In this document: in pieces, positions 36,591 through 44,012 of the stretch
How positions within the stretch are numbered: the stretch's first letter is position 1
Layout of the letters: each line of letters opens with the position of its first letter
Assembly (NCBI GenBank): GCA_910577375.1
Contig: CAJTLT010000001.1
Span: forward strand, 426,952-490,951
DNA from: an uncultured Christensenella sp.
GTDB taxonomy: Bacteria > Bacillota > Clostridia > Christensenellales > Borkfalkiaceae
Reading direction: 5' to 3'
Length of the DNA stretch: 64,000 nt
Position numbers and translations under genes: made by a program
Notes under the pieces: generated by a model
Seen by the model: the letters and a program-made list of their open reading frames with translations, nothing else
What the model was told of the DNA's origin: nothing
Database searches by the model: none

Positions 36591-36591
36591 A
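36538..36591 (+). repeat. attL core (54 bp)
   Basis: It begins at CTGTAAATCTGAC in the tRNA-Tyr anticodon arm and runs through the CCA end plus one A. Identical to 56516-56569. The start in the anticodon loop is typical of tyrosine-integrase crossover sites. Confidence 0.92.
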
Positions 36592-36597
36592 AGCAAA

Positions 36598-36643
36598 AAA
36601 ACGGCAAATATGAGTTAAAAACGCTCACTTTTGCCGTTTTTTT
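36598..36643 (+). terminator. tRNA cluster terminator supplied by the element
   Basis: A long stem (AAAACGGCAAA...GAG with CTC...TTTTGCCGTTTT) followed by a T-run, 8 nt after the tRNA-Tyr gene and inside the element's left arm. Confidence 0.8.
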
Positions 36644-36703
36644 ATTACTTTTTTTAAGTCTTAAAATTTTTTAAATGAAACATTAAATCAAAAAAACAGT
36701 TTG

Positions 36704-36724
36704 GTCCCAAAAAAGTCCCAAACA
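36704..36724 (+). promoter_or_regulatory. GTCCCAAAA direct repeats, probable integrase arm sites
   Basis: GTCCCAAAAAA followed directly by GTCCCAAAC. The same tandem motif occurs inside the right end at 56404-56425, and a single copy at 36803-36814. Pairing near both ends suits arm-type binding sites of the tyrosine integrase. Inference only. Confidence 0.45.
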
Positions 36725-36850
36725 AAAAATGCCGATTCACTGCGTTAAATCAATAGAAAAATACTTTTCATCATTCATTTATAATTAAAAAAATAATCTC
36801 AAGTCCCAAAAAACACTTGTAAAATCTTATACAAAGTTTTCGGCCGTCAA

Positions 36851-36866
36851 GTCCAATCGATTGGAC
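36851..36866. repeat. 16-bp palindrome, copy 1
   Basis: GTCCAATCGATTGGAC, a perfect palindrome extended by A/T to 18 bp, in non-coding DNA. Other copies at 45075, 45600 and 51719. Confidence 0.85.
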
Positions 36867-37050
36867 TCGCGGCGAAACTACAAGCAGAAAATAATATCAA
36901 TTCAAAAACGCAACAATAAGCCTTACAAACGCCGATGCACGACGCCCGGCAATTATACTGCCCGTAATTGCCAAGGCTGTATAGCTTGATTTAACCCCTT
37001 GAAATGGTCCAACATAGAGCTAACCACTATACAAGGCGGACGGGCGCGGG

Positions 37051-37080
37051 TATGCTATTAAACCAACGTTTAATAGCATA
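37051..37080. repeat. strongest hairpin of the left-end cluster
   Basis: Perfect 13-bp arms (TATGCTATTAAAC and its complement) with a CAAC loop. No T-tract follows on either strand, so it is not an ordinary terminator. Candidate origin or packaging structure. Confidence 0.6.
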
Positions 37081-37473
37081 TTTCAGATAAATGCCGCTGC
37101 ACGCCGCATTTATAAAAAATGGTCAAAAATAAATGGACCATTAAAGCGAAAAACCAAAAAAACCGACGTTGCACAGCTAAAAACCGGCTCCGTAATGTTT
37201 TCGGCCGCCTGCTTCAGACATTTGACGCCGTTCCGGCGGCATAACCGCATACAAGCCCGTTTACGGGCGCCGAGCAACGGCTCCAAAAATGCCGTTGCGT
37301 ATTTCTCTTTGTGTTTAATATATAATATGGAAAAAGCGAATGGGATTTTGATATAGTTTTACGGATTTTTGATAGCCTACAAGCTCAATTTCCAACGCTA
37401 TATTTTTATAAAGAAAAACCGCCCCGGATTGCCCGTGCGGTACTTGAAAATTCTAAATTCAGTTAACGACTAC

Positions 37474-37496
37474 AAGCGCCGACGTCTTCGGCGCTT
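37474..37496 (-). terminator. possible end of the element's leftward operon
   Basis: 9-bp stem AAGCGCCGA/TCGGCGCTT, 10 nt after the stop of the last gene. On the minus strand the following bases are not T-rich, so termination strength is doubtful. Confidence 0.35.
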
Positions 37497-37505
37497 TAAA
37501 TTTTC

Positions 37506-38675
37506 TTATTCGATTCCCTTGGTAGTTCTTTTGCCCGTTCCGGGCGGCGAGCCTCGCCGTCGTGGCTTCCAGCAATCGCAAGCCGAGCCGTCCGCTCTGG
37601 CGCCTGTGTCCTTACACTCGGTGCAGACGACGTAATACTCGGCGTCAAGCTCTTCGGGCTTTATGCCTATGTTTTTGAGCACGTATGCGCGCTTTTCTTC
37701 TATGCCCTTTATCTTGGAAGCAAGCTCCTGCAGCGCTGCGACGTCATTATGTAGTATAGCGTTAATGTGTTTATGCTTTATTTCCCCATACTCTGCATTG
37801 AGCTTGCGGAAATCATTATTTTTAAGCGCTTTTTCAAGCGCCTGTGCGGCTTTCTGCGCCGCCTTAGCTTGCAATCCGCTGTAATATCTTTGCCGTGCTT
37901 CGGCGTGGTTTAAATGCGGTGTTTGCGGAGTTTTCGGCGCTTTCTGTTCGGGTTCAGGCTTCGAGCTTTCTGCTTTCTTTTTCTTATAGAGCAAAGCCCG
38001 GTATTCCTGTTCGCGTTTAAACCACGTAAAATCACGCTTTAACTGTATTCGACTTTTCTTGTACCGATTCTTGCCGCACCAGCCGTTCGGGAAGTATATC
38101 AGTCCGGCTTGCCGGAGCTTCCGTATCGAGTCCGAAACCGTAGAATCGTCTATATCAAGCGTTTCCGCCATTTCCTTGAACGTCATTTTCAACGTTCTTT
38201 TGTTCGCACCAGTATGTGGTAATAAAGTGTAGATGAGCGCGTATACAAGCCCGTCACTATATGTAAAATTAATAAAAAACGTATTGCCTTCGTCGTCTTC
38301 TGCAGGGAACGTTTGCGTTAATATTTCAATAGGGCAATACCATTTCTTTATTTCCTCACCTTCGGCAACGTCGGCGCAGTAAACGTACGTAGAAACGCCC
38401 TGCTTACGTATTCTGCCGGAGTTTTCAAACCGCTTGTTGTTTCTGGAAGCCGTCGCCGGCGAAACGTTTATAAGCTCCTTTATCTCCTGCCGGGTTATGG
38501 TGTTGATTTTATTACCGTTATTATCTACTTTATTTGTAACGGCAAGTAGTCCGCTCTGGAAGCAAGCGGACGCAGTAAGCCCGGATGAGGGCGCGCAAAA
38601 ACGGCGTTCTATTCCGATAAAATAAATGCCTCTATCATTTGTATTCGGTTGTTGTACTGCCGCAGTTGCTGCCAT
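37506..38675 (-). CDS. initiator-like winged-helix protein with DnaC-type zinc knuckle
   Basis: 389 residues. An HTH-like segment at about 65-95 (TRQEIKELINVSPATASRNNKRFENSGRI) is followed by a second winged helix at about 165-200 (TFKEMAETLDIDDSTVSDSIRKLRQAGLIYF), a coiled, Lys/Ala-rich middle (about 240-330) and a C-terminal CTEC-x10-CDC knuckle with CKDTGARADG, as found before the ATPase domain of DnaC/DnaI helicase loaders. Here the protein ends after the knuckle, with no AAA+ domain. It directly follows dnaB (3-nt gap, SD GAGG). Likely replication initiator and/or helicase-recruiting factor of the element; this role is inferred. Confidence 0.7.
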   Translation of the reverse strand: MAATAAVQQPNTNDRGIYFIGIERRFCAPSSGLTASACFQSGLLAVTNKVDNNGNKINTITRQEIKELINVSPATASRNNKRFENSGRIRKQGVSTYVYCADVAEGEEIKKWYCPIEILTQTFPAEDDEGNTFFINFTYSDGLVYALIYTLLPHTGANKRTLKMTFKEMAETLDIDDSTVSDSIRKLRQAGLIYFPNGWCGKNRYKKSRIQLKRDFTWFKREQEYRALLYKKKKAESSKPEPEQKAPKTPQTPHLNHAEARQRYYSGLQAKAAQKAAQALEKALKNNDFRKLNAEYGEIKHKHINAILHNDVAALQELASKIKGIEEKRAYVLKNIGIKPEELDAEYYVVCTECKDTGARADGSACDCWKPRRRGSPPGTGKRTTKGIE

Positions 38676-38678
38676 TTC

Positions 38679-40346
38679 TTAATCCTCTTTTTCCGCGTCT
38701 ATAAACTTAGTTAATTCGCCCTTAAACCTTAAGGGCAACGTTCCGCACTTGCCGTTACGGTGTTTTGATATTCTAAGCTCCGCCGCACTGCTTGTCATCT
38801 CGTCCGCTGCGTCCACGTTTCTATCGATAAACATTACGATATCTGCATCCTGTTCTATCGCCCCGGATTCCCTCAAATCCGACAGCGATGACTTCTCGCC
38901 GGCTTTCAATCTTTTAAGCTGTGAAAGCGCTATTATAGGAACCTGCAGTTCCTTTGCAATCATCTTTAAATCTCTTGTTATGCTTGCCACTTCGAGCGTT
39001 CTGTTCTCGTCTGATTTCTTACCGCTGCGCATAAGCTGTATGTAGTCTATCATTACAAGGTCCAGCCTACCGTCATTCTTCGATTTAATTCTCCGGCATT
39101 TGGAAAGTATTTCTGCCGGCGTTATCTTCGTGCAGTCGTCTATAGTTATTCGGCTTTTGCTTAAACGTTCTTGCGCCGCCGCTAAACGTTTCCAGTCCGC
39201 ATCTTTCAGTTTTCCGGAAAGCGCCGCCGACATACTCACTCCGGCATTTGCACATATCAGGCGTTGTCTGAGTTGAAATTCCGACATTTCCAGCGAAAAC
39301 ACGGCGCACACCTTGCCGCCGTAAACCGCGGCGTGTTCGACGATGTTCATTGTAAAAGACGTCTTGCCTACGCCCGGACGCGCAGCTATTACTATAAGGT
39401 CGGATTTTTGCAAACCGTTTGTCATATGGTCCAATCTGAAAAAGCCCGTCATCACGCCGCGGAAAGCGTCTTTATTATTCTGCAGGGCGTCGAATTTGTC
39501 TAACACGTCCCAAAACCCTACGTCCCGAACGTCAACCAGTGATGACGTATCTTGCGTCCTTGATAATGCGTACAGCTTTTCTTCGGCGTACTGTATGCTT
39601 CCCCTCGCGTCTTCATTCTCTCGGGCATACTCAGAAATCTCGCGCGCTGCGCGGATGAGCTGCCTGTTTGTACTATCGCGCTTAACTATATCGAAATAAT
39701 ATTTATAATTTGCCGATGACGGCGTTATCTGCATTAATTCCGTTAAATACGCTATACCGCCCACGTCTTGGATTTTGCCGTCCGCTTCGAGCTTGTCCGA
39801 AACCGTTACAAGGTCTATGGGCTTCCGGGCGTTATAAACCGCTTTAAACGCGGTTATTATGTATTTATGACTTTCTGCGTAAAAGTCATTTTCATTTAAA
39901 GCGCTTAAAACCTCTGCGGCAAGGTCGTTGTCAATCATTATGCAGCCAAGCATTGATTGCTCCGCTTCGAGGTTGTAAGGCATTGCGTTTGTGTTTTCCA
40001 TTTTAATCTCCTGATAGTGAAAGTAAGTTCGGCGCGCACGTTCGACGTCATCGCCGGTAATTTCATAACAGCCTATGTATTCATCACGGGCGAACGGCGT
40101 CATTTCGATTGCGGTCGCAAGTTCTTCCGGGCGTTCCCGGCATACCTTAAACAGATTTACGATGTCGCCGTTCAGGTCGTTTATCGTTTCAATGTAACTT
40201 GGTTGTTTAGCAAAGAATACTCCGCCGCTGCCGAAATACGGTTCGCAATAGACTTTATGCGGCGGAAAGTGTTTTATAATCCATTCCGCTATTTTCCATT
40301 TACTGCCCGGGTATTTCATTATTTGGTTATATCTCATATCATTCAA
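38679..40346 (-). CDS. dnaB: replicative DNA helicase DnaB, read in frame from a Dam methylase fragment
   Basis: The open frame codes 555 residues. Residues 116-555 are a complete DnaB: N-terminal domain from MPYNLEAEQSMLGCIM, Walker A AARPGVGKTSFTMN, Walker B LVMIDYIQLMRSG, and IALSQLKRLKAGEKSSLSDLRESGAIEQDAD. Residues 1-115 are the front half of a D12-class adenine methylase. An AGGAG placed 8 nt before Met116 (ATG at 40001) shows that DnaB (440 residues, the normal length) can be made on its own; whether the long fusion is also made is open. It unwinds the element's DNA during replication and makes theta-type replication likely. Followed by the initiator-like gene. Confidence 0.9.
   Translation of the reverse strand: MNDMRYNQIMKYPGSKWKIAEWIIKHFPPHKVYCEPYFGSGGVFFAKQPSYIETINDLNGDIVNLFKVCRERPEELATAIEMTPFARDEYIGCYEITGDDVERARRTYFHYQEIKMENTNAMPYNLEAEQSMLGCIMIDNDLAAEVLSALNENDFYAESHKYIITAFKAVYNARKPIDLVTVSDKLEADGKIQDVGGIAYLTELMQITPSSANYKYYFDIVKRDSTNRQLIRAAREISEYARENEDARGSIQYAEEKLYALSRTQDTSSLVDVRDVGFWDVLDKFDALQNNKDAFRGVMTGFFRLDHMTNGLQKSDLIVIAARPGVGKTSFTMNIVEHAAVYGGKVCAVFSLEMSEFQLRQRLICANAGVSMSAALSGKLKDADWKRLAAAQERLSKSRITIDDCTKITPAEILSKCRRIKSKNDGRLDLVMIDYIQLMRSGKKSDENRTLEVASITRDLKMIAKELQVPIIALSQLKRLKAGEKSSLSDLRESGAIEQDADIVMFIDRNVDAADEMTSSAAELRISKHRNGKCGTLPLRFKGELTKFIDAEKED
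39999..40012 (-). promoter_or_regulatory. internal ribosome binding site and start of DnaB
   Basis: On the minus strand CAGGAGATTAAAATG: AGGAG followed after 7-8 nt by the ATG at 40001, inside the longer open frame and exactly where family alignment places the DnaB N-terminus. Confidence 0.7.
40002..40346 (-). pseudogene. Dam/D12-class adenine methylase, N-terminal fragment
   Basis: 115 codons starting MNDMRYNQIMKYPGSKWKIA, most like a D12-class start at Met10. Motif I region VYCEPYFGSGGVFFAK and INDLNGDIVNLFKVCRE are well conserved. The protein then stops being methylase-like at residue 115 and continues in frame into DnaB. The catalytic DPPY motif and target-recognition part are missing, so it cannot methylate. 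It overlaps the stop of the next upstream methyltransferase-like gene by 8 nt, so it is still translated. Remnant or SAM-binding domain kept as a helicase appendage. Confidence 0.75.
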
Positions 40347-40947
40347 ACCAATCTAATATCGTTTGTCCCGTCCAGCCTTTCTGCCAGACAAACCACGCAT
40401 ATGCAAGCGCACCGTTTTTATATCTTTCAAAATTACCGTTTTTAGCGCATTGCAAACGTTCAGGAAGCGCGTACACTGCCTTTGGCGGTGTGCGCTTAAA
40501 TATCTCATTATAACGCGCTTTACCCTCTAAAAACGTTAATTTCAAAAACATAAAGCTACGGCAGCCATGCGGAAGAAGTTCAAGCGCTTTCAATACAAAT
40601 TCCTTTGCGTATTTATACGGCGGATTTGTAATTATATCAAAATTACCGTTAAACGGCGAGTCAACAGCTTTCAGAAAATCCCGTGTCCGCGTATGCCTTT
40701 TATAGCCGCGGTCTACTATGTCAGAACTATAAACGTAATAGCCCAGCTCCGTAAGACGTTCGGAGAGATGACCGCCGCCGCAGGCAGGTTCCCATATGCG
40801 ATTATAAGGATTTACTACCGTAAGCAGCTTATCTATCGCTTGTGGGTCTGTTGCGTAATAATCATCAGCTTCTCGCGTTTCATTCGTATGATTGCTCGCG
40901 CCGATTGTTTTATATACGGCATTTTGTTCTTTCGTCCAATCATTCAT
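40339..40947 (-). CDS. phage-type adenine-specific DNA methyltransferase-like protein
   Basis: 202 residues. YYATDPQAIDKLL is followed by the SAM-binding motif IWEPACGGGHLSERL near residue 51 and the catalytic NPPY motif in FDIITNPPYKYAKEFV near 108. The protein is short, with no separate target-recognition domain, as in small phage methyltransferases. No restriction enzyme is encoded nearby, so self-protection or an epigenetic/replication role is more likely than restriction-modification. It overlaps its neighbours on both sides by 8 nt. Confidence 0.8.
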   Translation of the reverse strand: MNDWTKEQNAVYKTIGASNHTNETREADDYYATDPQAIDKLLTVVNPYNRIWEPACGGGHLSERLTELGYYVYSSDIVDRGYKRHTRTRDFLKAVDSPFNGNFDIITNPPYKYAKEFVLKALELLPHGCRSFMFLKLTFLEGKARYNEIFKRTPPKAVYALPERLQCAKNGNFERYKNGALAYAWFVWQKGWTGQTILDWFE

Positions 40948-41185
40948 TTTTAAATAACTCTTCGTTTATTTTGAAGTTTTCGCCTTCTACTATAAGCGCC
41001 TTAGATTCCACCAGACGGCGCAAAGATTTACGGATTGAGTTTTTATCTGAGCTCAAAGCTATTGCCGCCTCAAAGTAATTTAACGGTGCCGAAGCTTCGC
41101 CTTGCGTACGGTTTATGTAAACTAATAATTCATATTCAGCGGAACAAAGACGTTGAAATAATGCTTTAATATCAATTTTACGCAC
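40940..41185 (-). CDS. small winged-helix-like protein
   Basis: 81 residues starting at GTG (41185), which overlaps the stop of the Zn-ribbon gene; GAGG lies about 9 nt upstream and decides the start. LNYFEAAIALSSDKNSIRKSLRRLVESKALIVEGENFKI has the look of a small DNA-binding winged helix. Likely a regulator or accessory replication protein of the element. No family recognised. Confidence 0.65.
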   Translation of the reverse strand: MRKIDIKALFQRLCSAEYELLVYINRTQGEASAPLNYFEAAIALSSDKNSIRKSLRRLVESKALIVEGENFKINEELFKNE

Positions 41186-41405
41186 TGTTCTGGACCTCGT
41201 TTATGCTTATTTGTCCTTCGATTACTTTACTTTTTGCGCCGCTCTTACCTGTGTTGCGATGTTTAAACGCGCAAGCAGGGCAATAACAAATTTTATCGCC
41301 GCGTGCCACCGCCCAACCGAATGCTTTTGCTTCATTTTTATCAGCATATCGCGCTTTAACTTTTTTGCAGTCGTCGCAAGTGTATTCGTAAAATTTAGCT
41401 ATCAT
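41178..41405 (-). CDS. small zinc-ribbon protein
   Basis: 75 residues from the ATG at 41405, preceded by AGGAGAG; the open frame extends to 41486 without support. Two CxxC pairs (YTCDDCKK and CYCPACAF) about 30 residues apart form a zinc ribbon. It overlaps the end of the 326-residue gene. Role unknown, probably nucleic-acid binding. Confidence 0.65.
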   Translation of the reverse strand: MIAKFYEYTCDDCKKVKARYADKNEAKAFGWAVARGDKICYCPACAFKHRNTGKSGAKSKVIEGQISINEVQNSA

Positions 41406-42375
41406 TTTTTCTCTCCTGTTCTTTGATATCTTCCCCAGTTTTCGCAGTAGCCTCTTGCTGCGGTTCTTCGATGTCTGACCCCTCAACGGTCATAGGCACC
41501 ATAACTATGGCGCTATCGTTTTCAGAAAAAGAAACAAGCTCTTTTATTTCCGGCACAACATCTTTAATCTGTTCTTCCAGCTCGTAAAGTTCATCCAGTT
41601 CATTCTCGTCTGATTCAACAATGTCCGCCACAACCGCCTGCTCAGGCGCCACTGGGGTTTCAAAAGTCTTAACTTGTTCTTGTTTCTCTGGTACCCGGTC
41701 CTTTTCCTCCAGTTCCGGTAGAGGTTTTTGCATTAATTTTAAAATTAATGATTTTAACTGCTCTCCGTGCTTATTTATAAAATGTTTTTTTCTTTTAGGC
41801 GATATTTCATCAACAATAAGCTCAAATAAATCATTTAAACCCTCCGGCTCTTCGGGTTCTCCGTATAAAAACTCTTCCTGTTTCAATATCTCCGCCCGGT
41901 ATTCTGCCAACTTCATTTCAGCCTCGATTTTTGCCTCTCTTAGCAAAAGCCGCTTAATATAATTTGGCTTTTTCCTACTAAAGCGCCAACGTTTTTCGTC
42001 ATCTGCTTTCAACATACATTTTTTATAAAGATATACGCTATCTTTATGTTGTTGTTCTATAGCGTGCTCACTCTGCAGTTTTTCTAATTCGCTCTTATAC
42101 GATTCAAAAACCACACTTTCCATGTACGACCTCATATTTTGGTTTGCCAATTTGAATCCACCTTCCATATCGTCCAACATCCCAAAATAAATGGTATTTA
42201 GTTCAACAATTTTTTCGCGCGGTATGCAAAACGACTCGTTCGGCCCAAGTTCAAATTTTGGCAACTTTGCTTGTATTGCACGTTGCTGCCTTTCCTTTGC
42301 GATTTGCCGTTCTGGGCTTTCGTTTGCTGGGTCGCCGCTATATATTGATATTGTATTTAATTCTTCAGGCTGCAA
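41395..42375 (-). CDS. acidic, charged hypothetical protein of the element (TTG start)
   Basis: 326 residues. It starts at TTG (42375): AGGAG lies about 10 nt upstream and no ATG is near. Highly charged, helical, with likely coiled-coil at about 85-170 (EKLQSEHAIEQQHKDSVYLYKK) and a Glu-rich C-terminal 100 residues of low complexity. No membrane span, no recognised domain. It overlaps the end of the Zot-like gene by 11 nt, so it is likely made together with it, possibly as a cytoplasmic assembly partner. Function unknown. Confidence 0.7.
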   Translation of the reverse strand: MQPEELNTISIYSGDPANESPERQIAKERQQRAIQAKLPKFELGPNESFCIPREKIVELNTIYFGMLDDMEGGFKLANQNMRSYMESVVFESYKSELEKLQSEHAIEQQHKDSVYLYKKCMLKADDEKRWRFSRKKPNYIKRLLLREAKIEAEMKLAEYRAEILKQEEFLYGEPEEPEGLNDLFELIVDEISPKRKKHFINKHGEQLKSLILKLMQKPLPELEEKDRVPEKQEQVKTFETPVAPEQAVVADIVESDENELDELYELEEQIKDVVPEIKELVSFSENDSAIVMVPMTVEGSDIEEPQQEATAKTGEDIKEQERKNDS

Positions 42376-43213
42376 CTGTTTTCTCTCCTTGTGCTTTTAC
42401 AGCGTTTTGTTTTGGTTTAACAGGGCGCGACATTCCATATATTAACTGATGTTCGGGTTTAAGCTTCTTTTGCTCCTGCGCGCTCACAAATTCTAACATA
42501 CTATAATTTTTACCTTCTGCCGGCACATAATCTTTCTGGCGATTCCTGCTCTCAAAATATTCGAATATATTTCCGTCATATGAATATGTTGTATTGCGAT
42601 AATATGCCGATTTATTGCCGGCAAGATAAGCTTCGTAATCCTGCAATGAATAAAACTCACGGCATACCCATACGGACCGAATAACTCTGCCATATGCATC
42701 CTCGGTATTTATCATACCTTGCACTTCGATAAACTTGTTTGTATTCCGCCTGATGTTCAAGTCAAGCGATTCGCCGCGTTGCGAATCTATTATTATCGTT
42801 AAGAAATTATGCCCGTGAGTTTCAAAGAATTGGCTCACATCGTCCGATGTTAACGAACCGTCCCTGCCGTCCCAGTATTTTCTGCCTTCTGTGATATGTA
42901 AACAGCTGCAAGGCAAAATATGTTGTATTATGTCCTGAGTTTCCGGTGTCGGTTTACCCAACAAATACGGGTTTAATACATATGGCGAAAATGTTTTTTT
43001 ATAGCCTATTGGGATTTTCGCTTCATAGTTTGAATAAATAGGCGCCTTGAGCGAATAACTTAGTTTTAATTCGCGGTTCTCGTTGTAACCAGAAATTATT
43101 TCCCGGCTTTGTCTTTGTAAATGCCAACCGTTATAAAGTACTTCACGGAGCATAAACAAAGTATTTAAAGCTGTTTTCCCAGCTCTTGGCTTTCCGACTA
43201 TCTGAATTATCAT
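42365..43213 (-). CDS. Zot/pI-like ATPase (filamentous-phage assembly type)
   Basis: 282 residues. Walker A GKPRAGKT at 7-14 starts right at the N-terminus. HITEGRKYWDGRDG at 106-119 stands where Zot proteins have the Walker B IDEAxxxF-x-R, but with Thr-Glu-Gly in place of Asp-Glu-Ala. GHNFLTIIIDSQRGESLDLNIRR (134-156) matches the Zot GxDIxxxxQ-x-IDxxIR region. In filamentous phages this ATPase powers virion assembly at the membrane. The usual transmembrane helix and extracytoplasmic C-terminal part are absent here, so a related packaging or secretion role is possible. Translation is coupled to the 326-residue gene. Confidence 0.75.
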   Translation of the reverse strand: MIIQIVGKPRAGKTALNTLFMLREVLYNGWHLQRQSREIISGYNENRELKLSYSLKAPIYSNYEAKIPIGYKKTFSPYVLNPYLLGKPTPETQDIIQHILPCSCLHITEGRKYWDGRDGSLTSDDVSQFFETHGHNFLTIIIDSQRGESLDLNIRRNTNKFIEVQGMINTEDAYGRVIRSVWVCREFYSLQDYEAYLAGNKSAYYRNTTYSYDGNIFEYFESRNRQKDYVPAEGKNYSMLEFVSAQEQKKLKPEHQLIYGMSRPVKPKQNAVKAQGEKTVAA

Positions 43214-43308
43214 TTTCTACTTAACTTATTAATTTCATATTGATGAACAAACAATATAAGTTTTTTATTCCTAAAACACTTGACTCGTTTTTTGCTTTAA
43301 TTTTGATA

Positions 43309-43518
43309 TTATTTCCCACCCTTTGGAGGTTTTTCTTTCAGTTTCTTTTGCTTAGCTACTCTGGTATAACCTAATATCTGAATATTTGCAGGTATTGCAA
43401 AAAACATTACCCCACCGGGCATATATTTATTTACTTTTGTTGCGTGATAAGTTTTTCCGTCGCTACCGTGCGCCAAGTATTCCCCTTCTTCTTTGGGATT
43501 TTTAATTAATCTTGACAT
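43309..43518 (-). CDS. small hypothetical protein of the element
   Basis: 69 residues, basic at the C-terminus (QKKLKEKPPKGGK), with a hydrophobic middle (GGVMFFAIPANIQILGY). AAAGGAG precedes the ATG at good distance. No family recognised. Confidence 0.65.
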   Translation of the reverse strand: MSRLIKNPKEEGEYLAHGSDGKTYHATKVNKYMPGGVMFFAIPANIQILGYTRVAKQKKLKEKPPKGGK

Positions 43519-43535
43519 TTTATCTCCTTTACTTG

Positions 43536-43563
43536 TTGACTTTTTTTAATAAATGAATATAAT
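43536..43563 (+). promoter_or_regulatory. plus-strand promoter in a gene gap of the leftward operon
   Basis: TTGACT at 43536-43541, 16-nt spacer, TATAAT at 43558-43563, facing against the operon and into a structured gap. Confidence 0.5.
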
Positions 43564-43569
43564 AATTAT

Positions 43570-43660
43570 TAGAAAGGTTTTGTGCCTCCTTCCATTTGGT
43601 TAAGTTGAGGCACGGGGTGAAATACGAATTCAGTTTCGGTGCACCGCCTTTCTTTTTATT
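43570..43660 (+). ncRNA. candidate small RNA A, opposite to the operon
   Basis: Downstream of the promoter at 43536 the plus strand can form a closed fold: AGAAAGG (43571) with CCTTTCT (43647), enclosing GTGCCTC/GAGGCAC and GAAA/TTTC helices, and the closing helix is followed by TTTTATTTG. About 90 nt. No such RNA family is recognised. Its 3' end overlaps the stop of the 118-residue gene. Confidence 0.35.
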
Positions 43661-44012
43661 TGTTTTGTTTTTTTTCAAGTTCTGCTATTAAGTCGTTAAC
43701 CGTTTTTTCGTCTTCCTCGCTAAACGCCCAACCTATCAACCTATTGCTTAAATCACGTTCAGGTACTTCCTCAATTTTAGGAACTATTCTGGCGGCTTTT
43801 TTATTTGTGGGGTGCGGTTCCGGATTTTTTGCCAATTTAATTGTATTTAAACCGTCCTTCCTTTCCCCGTGGGTTATTCCAAGTCCAAATAACCGCCTGC
43901 CGATTTTTTTGAAAAAGAATCTCGGATGCCCTTCCCCTTCACGCGTGCGCTCTTTTCTAAATTCTTTAATACGCTTAATCTTTTTCGCTCTATTGCGTTT
44001 TTGCTTACTCAT
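43656..44012 (-). CDS. basic hypothetical protein of the element
   Basis: 118 residues from the ATG at 44012, which overlaps the stop of the DUF3850 gene as ATGA; the longer open frame to 44177 is not supported. Very basic first 50 residues (MSKQKRNRAKKIKRIKEFRK), acidic C-terminus (WAFSEEDEKTVNDLIAELEKK). No domain recognised. Confidence 0.6.
   Translation of the reverse strand: MSKQKRNRAKKIKRIKEFRKERTREGEGHPRFFFKKIGRRLFGLGITHGERKDGLNTIKLAKNPEPHPTNKKAARIVPKIEEVPERDLSNRLIGWAFSEEDEKTVNDLIAELEKKQNK

Larger units (their letters stand above)
36592..36730 (+). repeat. left-arm repeat, copy 1
   Basis: About 139 bp directly after attL, similar over its whole length to 57450-57588 (shared AAATATGAGTTAAAAAC, TTGCCGTTTTTTTATTACTT and CAGTTTGGTCCCAAAAAAGT). 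Includes the terminator and paired GTCCCAAA motifs. Confidence 0.85.
36592..37505. other. gene-free left end of the element: terminator, arm sites, palindrome, hairpin cluster
   Basis: About 900 bp with no convincing gene. In order: the tRNA terminator (36598-36643), GTCCCAAAA motifs (36704-36724 and 36803-36814), one copy of the 16-bp palindrome (36851-36866), then a dense series of stems at 36948-36972, 37051-37080, 37088-37112, 37118-37142, 37255-37268, 37274-37298 and 37474-37496. Such a cluster at the end of the operon is a good place for a replication origin or packaging signal. Function is inferred only. Confidence 0.6.

Noticed and set aside
37369..37635. An 88-residue plus-strand open frame at the left end of the element
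   Set aside because: It overlaps the 3' end of the initiator-like gene, has no ribosome binding site and no protein-like composition.
40002..40947. Restriction-modification or active Dam system
   Set aside because: The Dam part lacks the catalytic DPPY half, and no endonuclease gene is near the second methyltransferase-like protein.
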